A DNA stretch of 64,000 bases from contig NZ_CP034412.1 in the NCBI RefSeq assembly GCF_006094275.1, positions 2,728,001-2,792,000 on the forward strand. The letters are read 5' to 3'. Position 1 is the stretch's first letter. Every line of letters starts with the position of its first letter. The notes below the pieces were generated by a model that had not been told where the DNA came from, ran no database searches, and saw only the letters and a program-made list of their open reading frames with translations. Shown here in pieces: positions 53,031 through 62,013 of the stretch. The position numbers and the translations under genes are program-made. The stretch is from Glutamicibacter creatinolyticus (lineage in GTDB: Bacteria > Actinomycetota > Actinomycetes > Actinomycetales > Micrococcaceae).

Positions 53031-54446
53031 TCAGTTTCCTTCGGCCACCTGCCGCAGGTCCCGCCACAGCTGTTCCACGTGGGAGCGCTCCGTGCCCAGG
53101 GCGCCAATGGAAACCCGCACCATCCAGCGGCCCTCCAGCACGGCCGGGGAAACATAGGCACGACCGGAGAGGTTCAGCTGCCGGGCCCAGTGCTGGGTGT
53201 GCTCATCGACCTGCTCGGCGCTGGCGCCCTGCGGTTCGTGCACCACGCACACGGTCTGCAGGTTGACCGGGGCGGCGAGCTTCCACCCTGGGGTGGAGCT
53301 GACCTGTTCGGCCAGCCACCGGGCGTTTTCCAGGTCGCGGCGCAGCCGGGCGCGCAGCTGCTCGGCCCCTTCGGCGCGCAGCATGAACCACAGCTTCAGG
53401 GCACGGAAGCGCCGCCCCAGCGGGATCCCCCAATCGCGCAGATTGGTCACCTGGTCATCACGTTCGGAACGCAGGTAGCTGGGGTTGGTGCCCATGACGC
53501 GTTCCAGATGCTGCGGGTCGCGCACGAAGTACAGGGAGCAGTCGAACGCCACCCCGAGCCACTTGTGGGCGTTGACCACGACCGAATCGGCGTACTCGAT
53601 CCCGTCCCACATCCAGCGGTACTCGGGCAGGATCATCGCCGAGCCGGCCATCGCCGAATCCACGTGGAACCAGATCTCCTGACGCGCTGCGATCTCTCCC
53701 AATTCCCGCAAGGGGTCAACAGCGGTCGTGGTGGTGGTGCCGGTCGCGGCCACGATGGCCGCGGGGATGCGTCCAGCCGCGCGGTCCTGCGCGATGGCCG
53801 CGGCCAGTGCGGCTGGGTCCATGGCGTGGTTCTGGTCCGTGTCGATCCAGTGGATGTTCTGCCGGCCGAACCCGGCCAGCAATGCGCCCTTTTCCACCGA
53901 ACTGTGGGCATAGCGGCTGGCGTAGACGATAAGGGGCGCTTCCTCAGCCTGCAGGCCGCCGCGGGCCAGGGCGAAATCGGTGGCGCGTTCCCGCGCGCAC
54001 AGCAGCGCGATCACGGTGCTGCTGGAGGCCGAATCCTGGATGGAGCCACGGAACTGCTCGGGCAGCCCAAAGAGCTGGCGGGTCCAGTCCACTACGGTCT
54101 GCTCGATCTCGGACAGGGCTGGGCTGGATTCCCAGGACAGGCCGAGCACTCCCAGCCCGCTGCCCAGCATGTCCCCGAGCACCGAGGACAGCTCCGAGTT
54201 CGACGGGAAGAATCCGAAGAAGCTGGGGTGTTGCCAGTGAGTGAGCCCGGGCATCACGATGCGCTGCACGTCCTCTAGCAGCCCCGCCCCGCCGTCGCCC
54301 TCTTCCGGCGCCTGCGCGGGCAGCTGCGCGGCCACCTGGCCGGGTTCGACGGTGGACATCACCGGTTGCTGGTCGATGCCGGCGCGGTAGTCGGCAATGA
54401 AGTCCACCAGTTCGTGGGCCTGGCGGCGGAATTCCTCCGGTGTCAT
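53031..54446 (-). CDS. Pyridoxal-dependent aromatic L-amino-acid decarboxylase
   Basis: Removes CO2 from an aromatic amino acid to give an amine. The 471-residue group II decarboxylase shows 'PGLTHWQHPSFFGFFPSNSE', the PLP-stacking His181 in 'YASRYAHSSVEKGALLAGFG', 'HVDSAMAGSAMILPEYRWM' and the Schiff-base Lys295 in 'VVNAHKWLGVAFDCSLYFV'. The layout is as in plant and animal tyrosine/tryptophan/DOPA decarboxylases. The start at 54446 follows GGAAAGA. It lies 85 bp downstream of an IclR gene in the same direction, which may control it. The preferred substrate cannot be told. Confidence 0.92.
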   Translation of the reverse strand: MTPEEFRRQAHELVDFIADYRAGIDQQPVMSTVEPGQVAAQLPAQAPEEGDGGAGLLEDVQRIVMPGLTHWQHPSFFGFFPSNSELSSVLGDMLGSGLGVLGLSWESSPALSEIEQTVVDWTRQLFGLPEQFRGSIQDSASSSTVIALLCARERATDFALARGGLQAEEAPLIVYASRYAHSSVEKGALLAGFGRQNIHWIDTDQNHAMDPAALAAAIAQDRAAGRIPAAIVAATGTTTTTAVDPLRELGEIAARQEIWFHVDSAMAGSAMILPEYRWMWDGIEYADSVVVNAHKWLGVAFDCSLYFVRDPQHLERVMGTNPSYLRSERDDQVTNLRDWGIPLGRRFRALKLWFMLRAEGAEQLRARLRRDLENARWLAEQVSSTPGWKLAAPVNLQTVCVVHEPQGASAEQVDEHTQHWARQLNLSGRAYVSPAVLEGRWMVRVSIGALGTERSHVEQLWRDLRQVAEGN

Positions 54447-54531
54447 CTAATCTCTTTCCCTTGTGCCTGATGGCCTTCCTGCATGGTATCGGCCGCACCG
54501 GCGCTGGGCCGATTCCGGATGCCGGTTCAAA

Positions 54532-55302
54532 CTACCCGCGGCGCAGCTGTTGGGAGAGCTCGTGGGCGTGGTGCAGCAGCAATGCCCCCAGTTCCGGGCG
54601 GCGCCCGGGTGTGAAGCGGGATTCAATGCCGGTCACGCTCAGGGCCCAGGCCGGGGATCCGGAGGCGTCAAAGACGGCGGCTCCCATCCCCCAGCTGCCC
54701 TCGACAATCAGCCCTGGGTTGACCGAGTAGCCCAGTTTGCGGGTTTCACGGACCTTCTCGCGCAGCCGGGCCGGGCTGTGCGCGTCTCCGTAGCGTTCGG
54801 TGAAGTCATTGGCCTGCAGGTAGCGCTCCACCACCGGGGCGGACAGGAAGGCCAGGATCGCGATCCCGGCCGAGGCCACGCCCAGCGGGAAGCGTTTGCC
54901 CTCGTAGAGTACGAACGAGCGGATTGGGAAAGCGCCGTCCTGGCGCAGCAGGCACACGGTCTCGTCCCCGCGCCGTGCGGAGAGAAAGGCGCTTTCCCCG
55001 GTCGCTTCGGCGAGCGCGGCGACGTGCTCCCGGGCCATGTCGCTGATGTCGTAGCGTTCGGCCGCGACCGCTCCCATCAGGTAGAGTTCCGGACCCAGCA
55101 GCCAGCGCCCGGCCTGGTGGTCGTGGTCGCAGAACCCCTCTGCCACCAGTGCGCCAAGCAGCCGGTGCACGGTGGGGCGCGCCAGCCCGGTGTGCCGGGC
55201 GACCTCGGTCGTGGTGATGCCCTGCGGCATGGCCCCGCTGACCGTGCGCAGCACCGCGGCCAGCCGTCCGACCACTTGGGCGCCTGCGGGAGTGGGAGTC
55301 AT
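54532..55302 (-). CDS. IclR-family regulator upstream of the decarboxylase
   Basis: A 256-residue IclR protein with HTH 'QGITTTEVARHTGLARPTVH' and 'RLLGALVAEGFCDHDHQAGR', and an effector domain with 'GESAFLSARRGDETVCLLRQ', 'PLGVASAGIAILAFLSAPVV' and 'WGMGAAVFDASGSPAWALSV'. ATG 55302 gives MTPTPAGAQ; a start two codons earlier is possible. The palindrome 55313-55329 sits immediately upstream, suggesting autoregulation. The next gene in the same direction is the decarboxylase. Confidence 0.88.
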   Translation of the reverse strand: MTPTPAGAQVVGRLAAVLRTVSGAMPQGITTTEVARHTGLARPTVHRLLGALVAEGFCDHDHQAGRWLLGPELYLMGAVAAERYDISDMAREHVAALAEATGESAFLSARRGDETVCLLRQDGAFPIRSFVLYEGKRFPLGVASAGIAILAFLSAPVVERYLQANDFTERYGDAHSPARLREKVRETRKLGYSVNPGLIVEGSWGMGAAVFDASGSPAWALSVTGIESRFTPGRRPELGALLLHHAHELSQQLRRG

Positions 55303-55312
55303 GATCACATTA

Positions 55313-55329
55313 TGGACGAGCCGCGTCCA
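55313..55329. promoter_or_regulatory. Palindrome TGGAC-N7-GTCCA upstream of iclR
   Basis: Perfect 5-bp arms with a 7-bp spacer, 10 bp upstream of the IclR gene start at 55302, where a bound repressor would block initiation. A GTGGAC-containing site also precedes the CoA-transferase operon (56822-56834). Whether the same regulator uses both is unknown. Confidence 0.5.
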
Positions 55330-55673
55330 CGGCGCTGCCGTGTGACGTGCCGCTTGACTTCGCTAAGCGGCGCGTTTCCCATCAGGCGGACCATGCGGCC
55401 CGGCACCGGTTGGATGGTGCGCGCCCGGCTTTCGGCGGCTCGCGCAGGCCAGTCAAAGCGGTGGCCACTTCGGTAAAGACGGCGGTCCGCACCGGTCCCC
55501 ACGCCCGGGCAACTGCGTCACTATCCAAGACGCGAAGGCGCCGGAACCGCCGCCGGCCGGCACCCGCTGGCACCCGTGGGCCGCGGCCGCTGGTAGTTCG
55601 CTGGGCGCGGCGGGACGGCGGGCACCGATTCGGTAGCCTGAGCGCGAAATGCTCGGGGCAAGGAGGTGGGACG
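55330..55673. other. GC-rich gap upstream of topoisomerase IB
   Basis: About 340 bp with open frames on both strands, as expected for high-GC DNA, but none with a ribosome-binding site or family-like sequence. The topoisomerase frame continues into it without a better start than GTG 55674. I see no clear promoter boxes. Confidence 0.35.
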
Positions 55674-56690
55674 GTGGCGCGTGGTTCCGTTCGCCGCAGG
55701 CGCGGTCGTCTGCAGATTTCGCGGCAGCTGCGGCGCGGGGAGTTCGTGTATCTGCAACGCGGGGAGCAAATCACCGATCCCGAGGAGCTGGAACGCATCA
55801 AGGCCCTGGTCATTCCGCCGGCCTGGCATGACGTGCAGATCTCCGCCTCGCCCAGCGCCAAGGTGCTGGCCCGCGGGGTCGATGACGCCGGACGGCGCCA
55901 GGCGATCTACCACCCCTCGTTTCGGCGCCGCCGCGAAGAGGAGAAGTTCGCCAAGCTCAGTGAGTTCGGCCAAGCCCTGCCGGCGCTGCGCAAACAGGTG
56001 GCGGCGGACATGGAGCGGCGCGGAACCAGCCGCGAGAAGGTGGTAGCCTGCGTGATCAAGGTGCTGGACAAGGGGTACCTGCGCATCGGCACCCCGAAAT
56101 ATGCCCGGCAATATCGCTCCTATGGGGCAACCACGCTGCGCCGGCGGCATACCCGCATCAAGGGAACCAGCGTTACCTTTGATTTCAACGGCAAGAGCGG
56201 ACAGCACCAGACGGTGACGATCGAGGACGCGCAGATGGCCCGCTTCGTGAAGAAGCTGCGGGAGATGCCCGGCTATGAAGTCTTCCGCTTCACCGATGAT
56301 GAGGGACAACTGTGTTCGGTGCGCAGTGAGCATGTCAATGAATACCTGCATACGAACATGGGCAGCCAGTTCACCGCGAAGGACTTTCGCACCTGGGGCG
56401 GAACGCTGACGGCCTTCGCCTCCCTGCTGGACGCCGAGGTTGACGGCGCCAGCCCGCAACGGGAACTGACGCGTGCTGAACGCGAGGCGGTGAAGCAGGC
56501 CGCCTCGGTGCTGGGCAACACCCAGTCCACGGCGCGCAAGGCCTACATCGCCCCGCGGGTGCTGAAGCTGGCCGGGGACCCCGAGAAACTCGAGGACCTG
56601 CGCGGTGAGCGCAAGCGCCGGCGCGCGCGCAAGTACCTGAGCGTCGATGAGCAGTGTCTGCTGCAGCTGCTGGAAGAAGACAGCGCATAG
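55674..56690 (+). CDS. DNA topoisomerase IB (poxvirus type)
   Basis: Relaxes supercoils by transient 3'-phosphotyrosyl cleavage of one strand. The 338-residue protein starts at GTG 55674 with AGGAGG 7 nt upstream. The N-terminal domain contains 'LVIPPAWHDVQISASPSAKV' and 'AIYHPSFRRRREEEKFAKL', and the catalytic core has 'VVACVIKVLDKGYLRIGTPK', 'YGATTLRRRHTRIKGTSVTF' and 'KDFRTWGGTLTAFASLLD'. The nucleophile is Tyr291 in 'TQSTARKAYIAPRVL'. This compact form occurs patchily in bacteria and is non-essential where tested in the family. It stands alone between the IclR gene and the CoA-transferase operon. Confidence 0.93.
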   Translation: MARGSVRRRRGRLQISRQLRRGEFVYLQRGEQITDPEELERIKALVIPPAWHDVQISASPSAKVLARGVDDAGRRQAIYHPSFRRRREEEKFAKLSEFGQALPALRKQVAADMERRGTSREKVVACVIKVLDKGYLRIGTPKYARQYRSYGATTLRRRHTRIKGTSVTFDFNGKSGQHQTVTIEDAQMARFVKKLREMPGYEVFRFTDDEGQLCSVRSEHVNEYLHTNMGSQFTAKDFRTWGGTLTAFASLLDAEVDGASPQRELTRAEREAVKQAASVLGNTQSTARKAYIAPRVLKLAGDPEKLEDLRGERKRRRARKYLSVDEQCLLQLLEEDSA

Positions 56691-56821
56691 CCTGTTCCTC
56701 CCCTTCCTGCTGTTCATATTGTGGACGACAGATCCTCTTTTCTTCATCCATCGAGCACTTGGGCTCCATTTATTGAGGCCTTTCGCCGTCTTGGCTAGGT
56801 TCATTGGTAATGACGAGCGCT

Positions 56822-56834
56822 TCCACAAAGTGGA
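56822..56834. promoter_or_regulatory. Palindrome TCCAC-AAA-GTGGA upstream of the CoA-transferase operon
   Basis: Perfect 5-bp arms separated by AAA, ending 14 bp before the first start codon and just upstream of the ribosome-binding site (AGGAGG). A further GTGGAC half lies about 115 bp upstream (near 56720). The site is compatible with an IclR- or GntR-type operator. Confidence 0.45.
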
Positions 56835-56848
56835 CGTAGGAGGAAACC

Positions 56849-57553
56849 ATGGCAAGCAAGTACCGGCAGGACGCCGCAGCGGCCCTGGCCGAGGTCGTCC
56901 AGGACGGGATGACCGTCGCGGTCGGCGGCTTCGGTCTGAGCGGGATACCCACCCGGTTGATCACGGCACTGCGCGATTCCGGGGCGAGGAACCTGACCAT
57001 CGTGTCGAACAATATGGGGGTAGACGGCAAAGGCCTGGGTCTATTGATCGAAAATCAGCAGGTCGCCAAGGTCATGGCCTCCTACGTGGGTGAAAACAAG
57101 CTGTTCGCCCAGCAGTTCCTTTCCGGCGAGCTCGAGGTGGAGTTCGTTCCCCAGGGCACCCTTGCCGAGCGGCTGCGCGCCGGGGGTGCCGGGATCCCGG
57201 CGTTCTACACGCCCACCGGTGTGGGCACCCCGGTGGCAGAGGGGAAACCGGTCATGGAGTTCGACGGGAAGCCGGCCATTCTCGAACGTGGAATCGTTGC
57301 CGACATCGCCCTGGTGCGCGCCCACCAGGCGGACGCGGAAGGCAACCTGCGGTACCGGATGACCGCGCGGAACTTCAACCCGCTGGCCGCCATGGCCGGG
57401 AGGTACACGTTCGCCGAGGCCGAGCACATCGAGCAGGACTACCTGGATCCGCAGCTGGTGGACACCCCGGGGATCTTCGTGCAGTGCCTGGTCGAGGCGG
57501 ACCAGATCAAGGACATCGAACAGCGCACCGTGCGGGTGCGGCAGGAGGCATGA
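56849..57553 (+). CDS. scoA: 3-oxoacid CoA-transferase subunit A
   Basis: Alpha subunit of succinyl-CoA:3-oxoacid CoA-transferase, which moves CoA from succinyl-CoA to acetoacetate (or 3-oxoadipate). The 234-residue protein has '[20 protein letters not shown]', '[20 protein letters not shown]', '[20 protein letters not shown]' and '[20 protein letters not shown]'. The ATG at 56849 follows AGGAGG. It overlaps subunit B by 4 bp. The thiolase downstream favours acetoacetate as substrate rather than 3-oxoadipate, though the latter is not excluded. Confidence 0.92.
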   Translation: MASKYRQDAAAALAEVVQDGMTVAVGGFGLSGIPTRLITALRDSGARNLTIVSNNMGVDGKGLGLLIENQQVAKVMASYVGENKLFAQQFLSGELEVEFVPQGTLAERLRAGGAGIPAFYTPTGVGTPVAEGKPVMEFDGKPAILERGIVADIALVRAHQADAEGNLRYRMTARNFNPLAAMAGRYTFAEAEHIEQDYLDPQLVDTPGIFVQCLVEADQIKDIEQRTVRVRQEA

Positions 57554-58206
57554 GCATGTGGTCCAGGGATGAGATGGCAGCCATCGCCGCCAGCGAGCTG
57601 GTGGACGGGCAGTACGTCAACCTGGGGATCGGCATCCCCACACTGGTGGCCAATAACCTGCCCGAAGGCGTGTCGGTAAAGCTGCAAAGCGAAAACGGCC
57701 TGCTGGGCATGGGACCTTTCCCCTACGCGGGTGAGGAGGATGCGGACCTGATCAACGCCGGCAAGCAGACCGTCACCGTGCTGCCCGGCGGCAGCTTCTT
57801 CGACTCCGCCACCAGCTTTGGAATGATCCGCGGCGGCCACGTGCAGACCGCCATCCTCGGCGCACTGCAGGTGGCGGGCAACGGGGACCTGGCGAACTGG
57901 ACTATTCCCGGCAAGCTGGTCAAGGGCATGGGCGGGGCCATGGACCTGGTGGCCGGCACCCCGCGGGTCATCGTGATCACCGACCACGTGGCCAAGGACG
58001 GCACCCCGAAGATCGTGGAACATTGCGACCTGCCGCTGACCGGCGTCGGCGTGGTGGACCGGATCATTACCGACCGCGCCGTGTTCGACATCGAAGACGG
58101 GCGGCTGATCCTACGCCGCCTGGCAGAGGGCGAAAGCCCGGAATCAATCAAAGACATCACCGCAGCAAAGTTCAGCATCGACCTTGAGGAGTCACAGGCA
58201 GCATGA
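57550..58206 (+). CDS. scoB: 3-oxoacid CoA-transferase subunit B
   Basis: Beta subunit carrying the catalytic glutamate. The 218-residue protein has '[19 protein letters not shown]', the active-site Glu in '[16 protein letters not shown]', then '[20 protein letters not shown]' and '[20 protein letters not shown]'. It starts at ATG 57550 (AGGAGG just upstream; a second ATG lies two codons later). It overlaps both neighbours by 4 bp, so subunits A, B and thiolase are co-translated. Confidence 0.93.
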   Translation: MSMWSRDEMAAIAASELVDGQYVNLGIGIPTLVANNLPEGVSVKLQSENGLLGMGPFPYAGEEDADLINAGKQTVTVLPGGSFFDSATSFGMIRGGHVQTAILGALQVAGNGDLANWTIPGKLVKGMGGAMDLVAGTPRVIVITDHVAKDGTPKIVEHCDLPLTGVGVVDRIITDRAVFDIEDGRLILRRLAEGESPESIKDITAAKFSIDLEESQAA

Positions 58207-59372
58207 GTGTAAAGATCGCCGGATACGCCCGCACCCCCTTCATGCGCTTCAACGGCGCACTGGCCGGCGTTGAGGCCACCGAGCTGGGGGCGCACGCGGC
58301 CAAGGCGGCCCTGGAACGCGCCGGGGTTCCGGCCGAAAAGGTTCAGTACGTGATCGCCGGCCAGGTGCTGCAGGCCGCGGCCGGGCAGAACCCGGCCCGG
58401 CAGAGCGCGGTCGGGGCGGGGATTGGCCTGGACGTCCCGGCCATCACGCTGAACGCGGTGTGTCTTTCGGGCACCGAGGCCGTCGTGGCGGCCACCCGGA
58501 TGATCAACGCCGGGGAGGCCGACATCGTCCTGGCCATTGGGCAGGAATCAATGTCGTTGGCGCCCCACGCACAACGCGCGCGGGCCGGCACCAAGTACGG
58601 GGCCATCGAAATGGTCGACACCCTGGAGTTCGACGGGCTGACCGACGCGTTTGAACGTCGTTCCATGGGCGCCTCCACCGAGGAGCACAATCAGAAGCTC
58701 GGGATGACCCGTGAAGCGCAGGACACCCTGGCCGCCGCCTCCCACCAGCGGGCCGCGGCCTCCGCAGAATTCCTGGCCGGGGAAATTGCGCCGTTGACCA
58801 TCACCACCCGCAAGGGGCAAAGCGAACACGCCGCCGATGACGGGGTGCGCCCGGACACCACGGCACAGTCCCTGGGCAAGCTGCGCCCCGCCTTCGCCAA
58901 GGAAGGAACGATCACCGCCGGGAACTCCTCGCAGATCACCGACGGCGCGGCGGCCCTGGTGCTGGTCAGCGACCGGGCCGTAACCGAGCTCGGCTTGGAG
59001 CCGATCGCCGAGGTCCTCTCCCATGCCTTCGTGGCGGGCCCGGACCGCACCCTGCATGAGCAGCCCTCCAACGCCATCCAGGCCGCGCTGCAGCGCACCG
59101 ACTACACGACCGCAGATCTGCAGGCCGTGGAAATCAACGAGGCCTTCGCCGCGGTGGGAGTACGCTCCACCGAGCAGCTGGGCCTGAGCGAGCAGATCGT
59201 GAACCGCCATGGCGGGGCGATTGCGCTGGGCCATCCGATTGGCGCCTCCGGCGCGCGGATCATCGGTACCCTGGCCCGCCAGCTGCAGCAGCAGGGCGCC
59301 GGAGCCATCGGTGCCGCCGGAATCTGCGGCGGCGGCGGTCAGGGCAGCGCGGTGGTCCTGCGCGCTGTGTAG
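58203..59372 (+). CDS. atoB: Acetyl-CoA C-acetyltransferase (thiolase)
   Basis: Splits acetoacetyl-CoA with CoA into two acetyl-CoA. The 389-residue thiolase has the nucleophile Cys in '[17 protein letters not shown]', '[17 protein letters not shown]', the catalytic His in '[19 protein letters not shown]' and the acid/base Cys in '[18 protein letters not shown]'. With ScoAB it completes acetoacetate degradation. The 3-hydroxybutyrate dehydrogenase at 19863 would supply the acetoacetate. The gene ends the operon; a nested hairpin follows at 59377. Confidence 0.93.
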   Translation: MSVKIAGYARTPFMRFNGALAGVEATELGAHAAKAALERAGVPAEKVQYVIAGQVLQAAAGQNPARQSAVGAGIGLDVPAITLNAVCLSGTEAVVAATRMINAGEADIVLAIGQESMSLAPHAQRARAGTKYGAIEMVDTLEFDGLTDAFERRSMGASTEEHNQKLGMTREAQDTLAAASHQRAAASAEFLAGEIAPLTITTRKGQSEHAADDGVRPDTTAQSLGKLRPAFAKEGTITAGNSSQITDGAAALVLVSDRAVTELGLEPIAEVLSHAFVAGPDRTLHEQPSNAIQAALQRTDYTTADLQAVEINEAFAAVGVRSTEQLGLSEQIVNRHGGAIALGHPIGASGARIIGTLARQLQQQGAGAIGAAGICGGGGQGSAVVLRAV

Positions 59373-59376
59373 CCGG

Positions 59377-59446
59377 AGCACACACCTCTACAAGCCGTTC
59401 CATGCTGTACGCATCTTCATGCAGTGGATGCGTACAGCTGTGTGCT
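59377..59446. promoter_or_regulatory. Nested inverted repeats between thiolase and SQR-like gene
   Basis: The outer arms are AGCACACA (59377-59384) and TGTGTGCT (59439-59446). The inner arms are GCTGTACGCATC (59404-59415) and GATGCGTACAGC (59427-59438). Both are perfect. There is no T-run after them. They start 4 bp after the thiolase stop and end 86 bp before the next start codon, so they could be a tail-less terminator or an operator/attenuator for the flavoprotein gene. Confidence 0.6.
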
Positions 59447-59532
59447 TCCTGACTCATTCCAGGCTCTTCCCATTAACCCCTGCGCTTTCGCTACAGTGCA
59501 TCTCAATCCAGGTCCTTCTTGAAGGAGATGAA

Positions 59533-60726
59533 ATGTCCAGCGTCAAGCATGATGTTGTGGTTATCGGCGGCGGAAACGCCGGCATTTCAGTTGCGGCGAG
59601 GATGTTGCGCAAAGGCAAGCTGGATGTTGCGATTGTCGAACCCCGCGACCAGCACTTCTTTCAGCCCTTGTTCTCCCATATTGCCGCTGGCGCCGCAAAG
59701 ATGAGCGAGGCGGTCCGCCCCCAGCATTCTGTAATGCCCAAGCAGGCACGGTGGATTCAGAACCGGGTCACCCATGTTCAGCCCGAGGAAAATTCGGTGC
59801 TGCTGGCAGATGGAACGCAGGTTGAATATAAGCAACTTATAGTCTGTCCCGGGCTGCAGTTGGACTTCAACGCGATCCCGGGACTTCCTCAGGCCATGGA
59901 TGGAGTGACGGGCAGCTCGGACTATGATCCTGCACTCGTCACCCGAACCTGGTCAATGATTGAGGGGTTGTCCAAGGGCACCGCGGTATTTGTGCAACCG
60001 CCCGGGCCCGCCAAATGTGCGGGTGCCGCCCAGAAGGTGGCCTACATGGCCTGCGATTATTGGCGTTCTGTCGGGCGTCTGGCGGACATTGAAGTACACC
60101 TGGTGGTTCCCTCCCCCACAGTATTCGGCATGCCTGATGTGGACGCCGAGCTCAACCGAAAAATCCGTGAGTACGGCATTGAACTGCACACCTCAAGTAC
60201 CTTGGAGTCGGTCAATGCAGAAACACGTTCCGTGAACCTGGACGCCGGAGCAGAAAAGGTGACCCTTTCCTATGACCTTCTCCATGTAGTGCCGCCCCAG
60301 TCAGCCCCCGACTGGTTGAAAGCTACGGACCTTCCCCGTCCGGAAACTTATGGGGGATTCGTCGATGTCGATGATCAACATTTGCGCCATCGCAGGTATC
60401 GGAATGTCTGGTCGCTAGGGGACGCCGCCGGCAGCTCGAACTCGAAGTCCGGCGGAGCGTTGCGCAAGCAGACAAAAGTCGTCGCACTGAACGTGCTGGA
60501 CGTCTTGGCGGGCAAGGAACCGCGCCATTCGTACAACGGGTATTCGGTGTGCCCCTTTACATTGAGCCGGGGAACAGCATTCTTTGCCGAGTTCGATCAA
60601 CAGTACCGGCCCATGAAGTCCTACCCGGTATTGAAAATGGCCAAGGAACGACGCTGGCAGTGGGTCATGGACCGGTGGATTTTTCCCCAGATCTATTGGC
60701 ACATGATCCTCAAAGGTCGCGCTTAA
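59533..60726 (+). CDS. Sulfide:quinone oxidoreductase-like flavoprotein
   Basis: A 397-residue FAD-dependent protein of the SQR family, which oxidises sulfide to sulfane sulfur and passes electrons to quinone. The FAD motif is 'DVVVIGGGNAGISVAARML', with 'IVEPRDQHFFQPLFSHIAAG'. The two redox cysteines expected in the type II (SQOR-like) group are visible, 'PPGPAKCAGAAQKVAYMAC' and 'NGYSVCPFTLSRG'. 'RNVWSLGDAAGSSNSKSGGA' binds FAD. The C-terminal amphipathic segment 'WVMDRWIFPQIYWHMILKG' would hold it at the membrane. The ATG at 59533 follows AAGGAG. No persulfide dioxygenase or rhodanese is adjacent. Confidence 0.87.
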   Translation: MSSVKHDVVVIGGGNAGISVAARMLRKGKLDVAIVEPRDQHFFQPLFSHIAAGAAKMSEAVRPQHSVMPKQARWIQNRVTHVQPEENSVLLADGTQVEYKQLIVCPGLQLDFNAIPGLPQAMDGVTGSSDYDPALVTRTWSMIEGLSKGTAVFVQPPGPAKCAGAAQKVAYMACDYWRSVGRLADIEVHLVVPSPTVFGMPDVDAELNRKIREYGIELHTSSTLESVNAETRSVNLDAGAEKVTLSYDLLHVVPPQSAPDWLKATDLPRPETYGGFVDVDDQHLRHRRYRNVWSLGDAAGSSNSKSGGALRKQTKVVALNVLDVLAGKEPRHSYNGYSVCPFTLSRGTAFFAEFDQQYRPMKSYPVLKMAKERRWQWVMDRWIFPQIYWHMILKGRA

Positions 60727-60816
60727 CCTCCCGGCGAAGGCGCAGCGCGATCAAGGCGAGAGTTGTTCGTAGTCCAACAGCCATCTGCCGTGGACGTCCT
60801 GGAACTAGGGCCTCGT

Positions 60817-61380
60817 TTACTGCTGGACGAACTCGTGCAGGCGGTCGGTATTCAGTTCCAGGATCTGCCCGTTCAGCACGTGGGGGTGCGGGGTGTCAGA
60901 AAGCGCGCCGAGCACCAGCCGGATCAGGGTCCCGTGGCAGACAATCACCACACGGGAGTCGCTGTTCTCTGCAACCAGCTTGCGCAGGGCACGCACGGCC
61001 CGGACCACAACCTCATCCTCGGGTTCGGTCTGCGCCATCAGCTCTTCAAGTTCGGCGGCACTGAGCCCATCGGTGCTGCGGCCTTCGGCAGCACGGTAGT
61101 CGCGCTCCACCAGGTCATCGACCTCCAGGATCCGCCAAATGCCCAGGTAGTCGGCGATGATTTGGGCGGTCTGATGCGCGCGGACCAGCGGAGAACACAC
61201 AACCAGGTCCCAAGGGCCTTCCTTGGACAGCTCTACCCCTGCGCGTTCGGCCTGTTGCCGCCCGGTCGAATTCAACGGTACGTCGCTGCGGCCCTGCAGC
61301 CGGTTGGCCACATTCCAGGCGGTTTCGCCGTGTCGAACCAGAACCCAGCGTTCCTCAACCGGCTCGTGTTCCTCGCTCAT
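60817..61380 (-). CDS. Histidine phosphatase (phosphoglycerate mutase-like)
   Basis: A 187-residue acid-phosphatase-fold enzyme. The phosphohistidine motif is 'WVLVRHGETAWNVANRLQG', with 'DVPLNSTGRQQAERAG', 'LVCSPLVRAHQTAQIIA' and the second His in 'SRVVIVCHGTLIRLVLGAL'. A Glu in 'ERDYRAAEGRS' is the likely proton donor. Its size fits the small broad-specificity phosphatases of this family rather than glycolytic mutase. AGGAGACAG precedes ATG 61380. Confidence 0.87.
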   Translation of the reverse strand: MSEEHEPVEERWVLVRHGETAWNVANRLQGRSDVPLNSTGRQQAERAGVELSKEGPWDLVVCSPLVRAHQTAQIIADYLGIWRILEVDDLVERDYRAAEGRSTDGLSAAELEELMAQTEPEDEVVVRAVRALRKLVAENSDSRVVIVCHGTLIRLVLGALSDTPHPHVLNGQILELNTDRLHEFVQQ

Positions 61381-61746
61381 GCTGTCTCCTGCCTTTGTCC
61401 CAGACGGGCCGGCAAACGATGCCGGTCAACGTCACTACTGCGTTCTGCGGACGGCCGGCAGGCCGTCGCTTCCGCGACTGAAGCGGGCCTGTTCCCGTGG
61501 ACCGGGCCCGTCTCCTATGGTGATTTGACCATATCGGCTTTGCCGAGACTAGCGGTAGCTCGTGTCACCGCTCTTTCAGGAACCTTCCACCGACGCCTGC
61601 TCCCAATGCCGCAGCAGTATGCCGCTGAGGATGAGACGCCGCAACGATGTCTGCTTGCGCTAGATCAGGCGGGAACAGGAGCGGTCCTGAAATCTCAACG
61701 ACCACCGCGCGCCGCACGCACTGTTTGATTCACGTGTTCAGGGTAC
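61381..61746. other. Gap upstream of the phosphatase
   Basis: A 366-bp region containing the phosphatase promoter on the minus strand and the untranslated end of the toxin gene. A small palindrome, ATGGT-N6-ACCAT, lies near 61517-61532, and a GC-rich stem with GGCCGGC arms near 61400-61470. No gene is supported. Confidence 0.3.
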
Positions 61747-62013
61747 TTAGTAGTGATACCGCGCCTGCAAGATCGTCACTGCGCGGTCATCAGCAATATA
61801 GGCGAGCCGATTGACTGCATCGATGCGCCGCGACCATGCGCCAGCCAAGGCGTGTTTTAGGGCTTCGGATTTGCCGATCCCTTCAGGGGGCTCATCGCCC
61901 AGGATGTCTTCGATCAGCGCGTTGATGCGCTTGAGCGTTTTTCTGTCTTGGGTTTGCCAGTAGAGACAGTCTTCCCATCCCGCTTCAGTCCATGCGAGCA
62001 CTCTGTCGCTCAT
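61747..62013 (-). CDS. yoeB: YoeB-family mRNA interferase toxin
   Basis: An 88-residue RelE-fold toxin that cleaves mRNA in the ribosomal A site. 'LAWTEAGWEDCLYWQTQDRK' and 'GIGKSEALKHALAGAWSRRI' match YoeB closely. The general base Glu50, the Arg69 in 'DAVNRLAYI' and the C-terminal His87-Tyr88 pair (QARYHY) are all present, so it should be active. It overlaps the antitoxin stop by 4 bp (ATGA), the normal antitoxin-first order. Confidence 0.95.
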   Translation of the reverse strand: MSDRVLAWTEAGWEDCLYWQTQDRKTLKRINALIEDILGDEPPEGIGKSEALKHALAGAWSRRIDAVNRLAYIADDRAVTILQARYHY

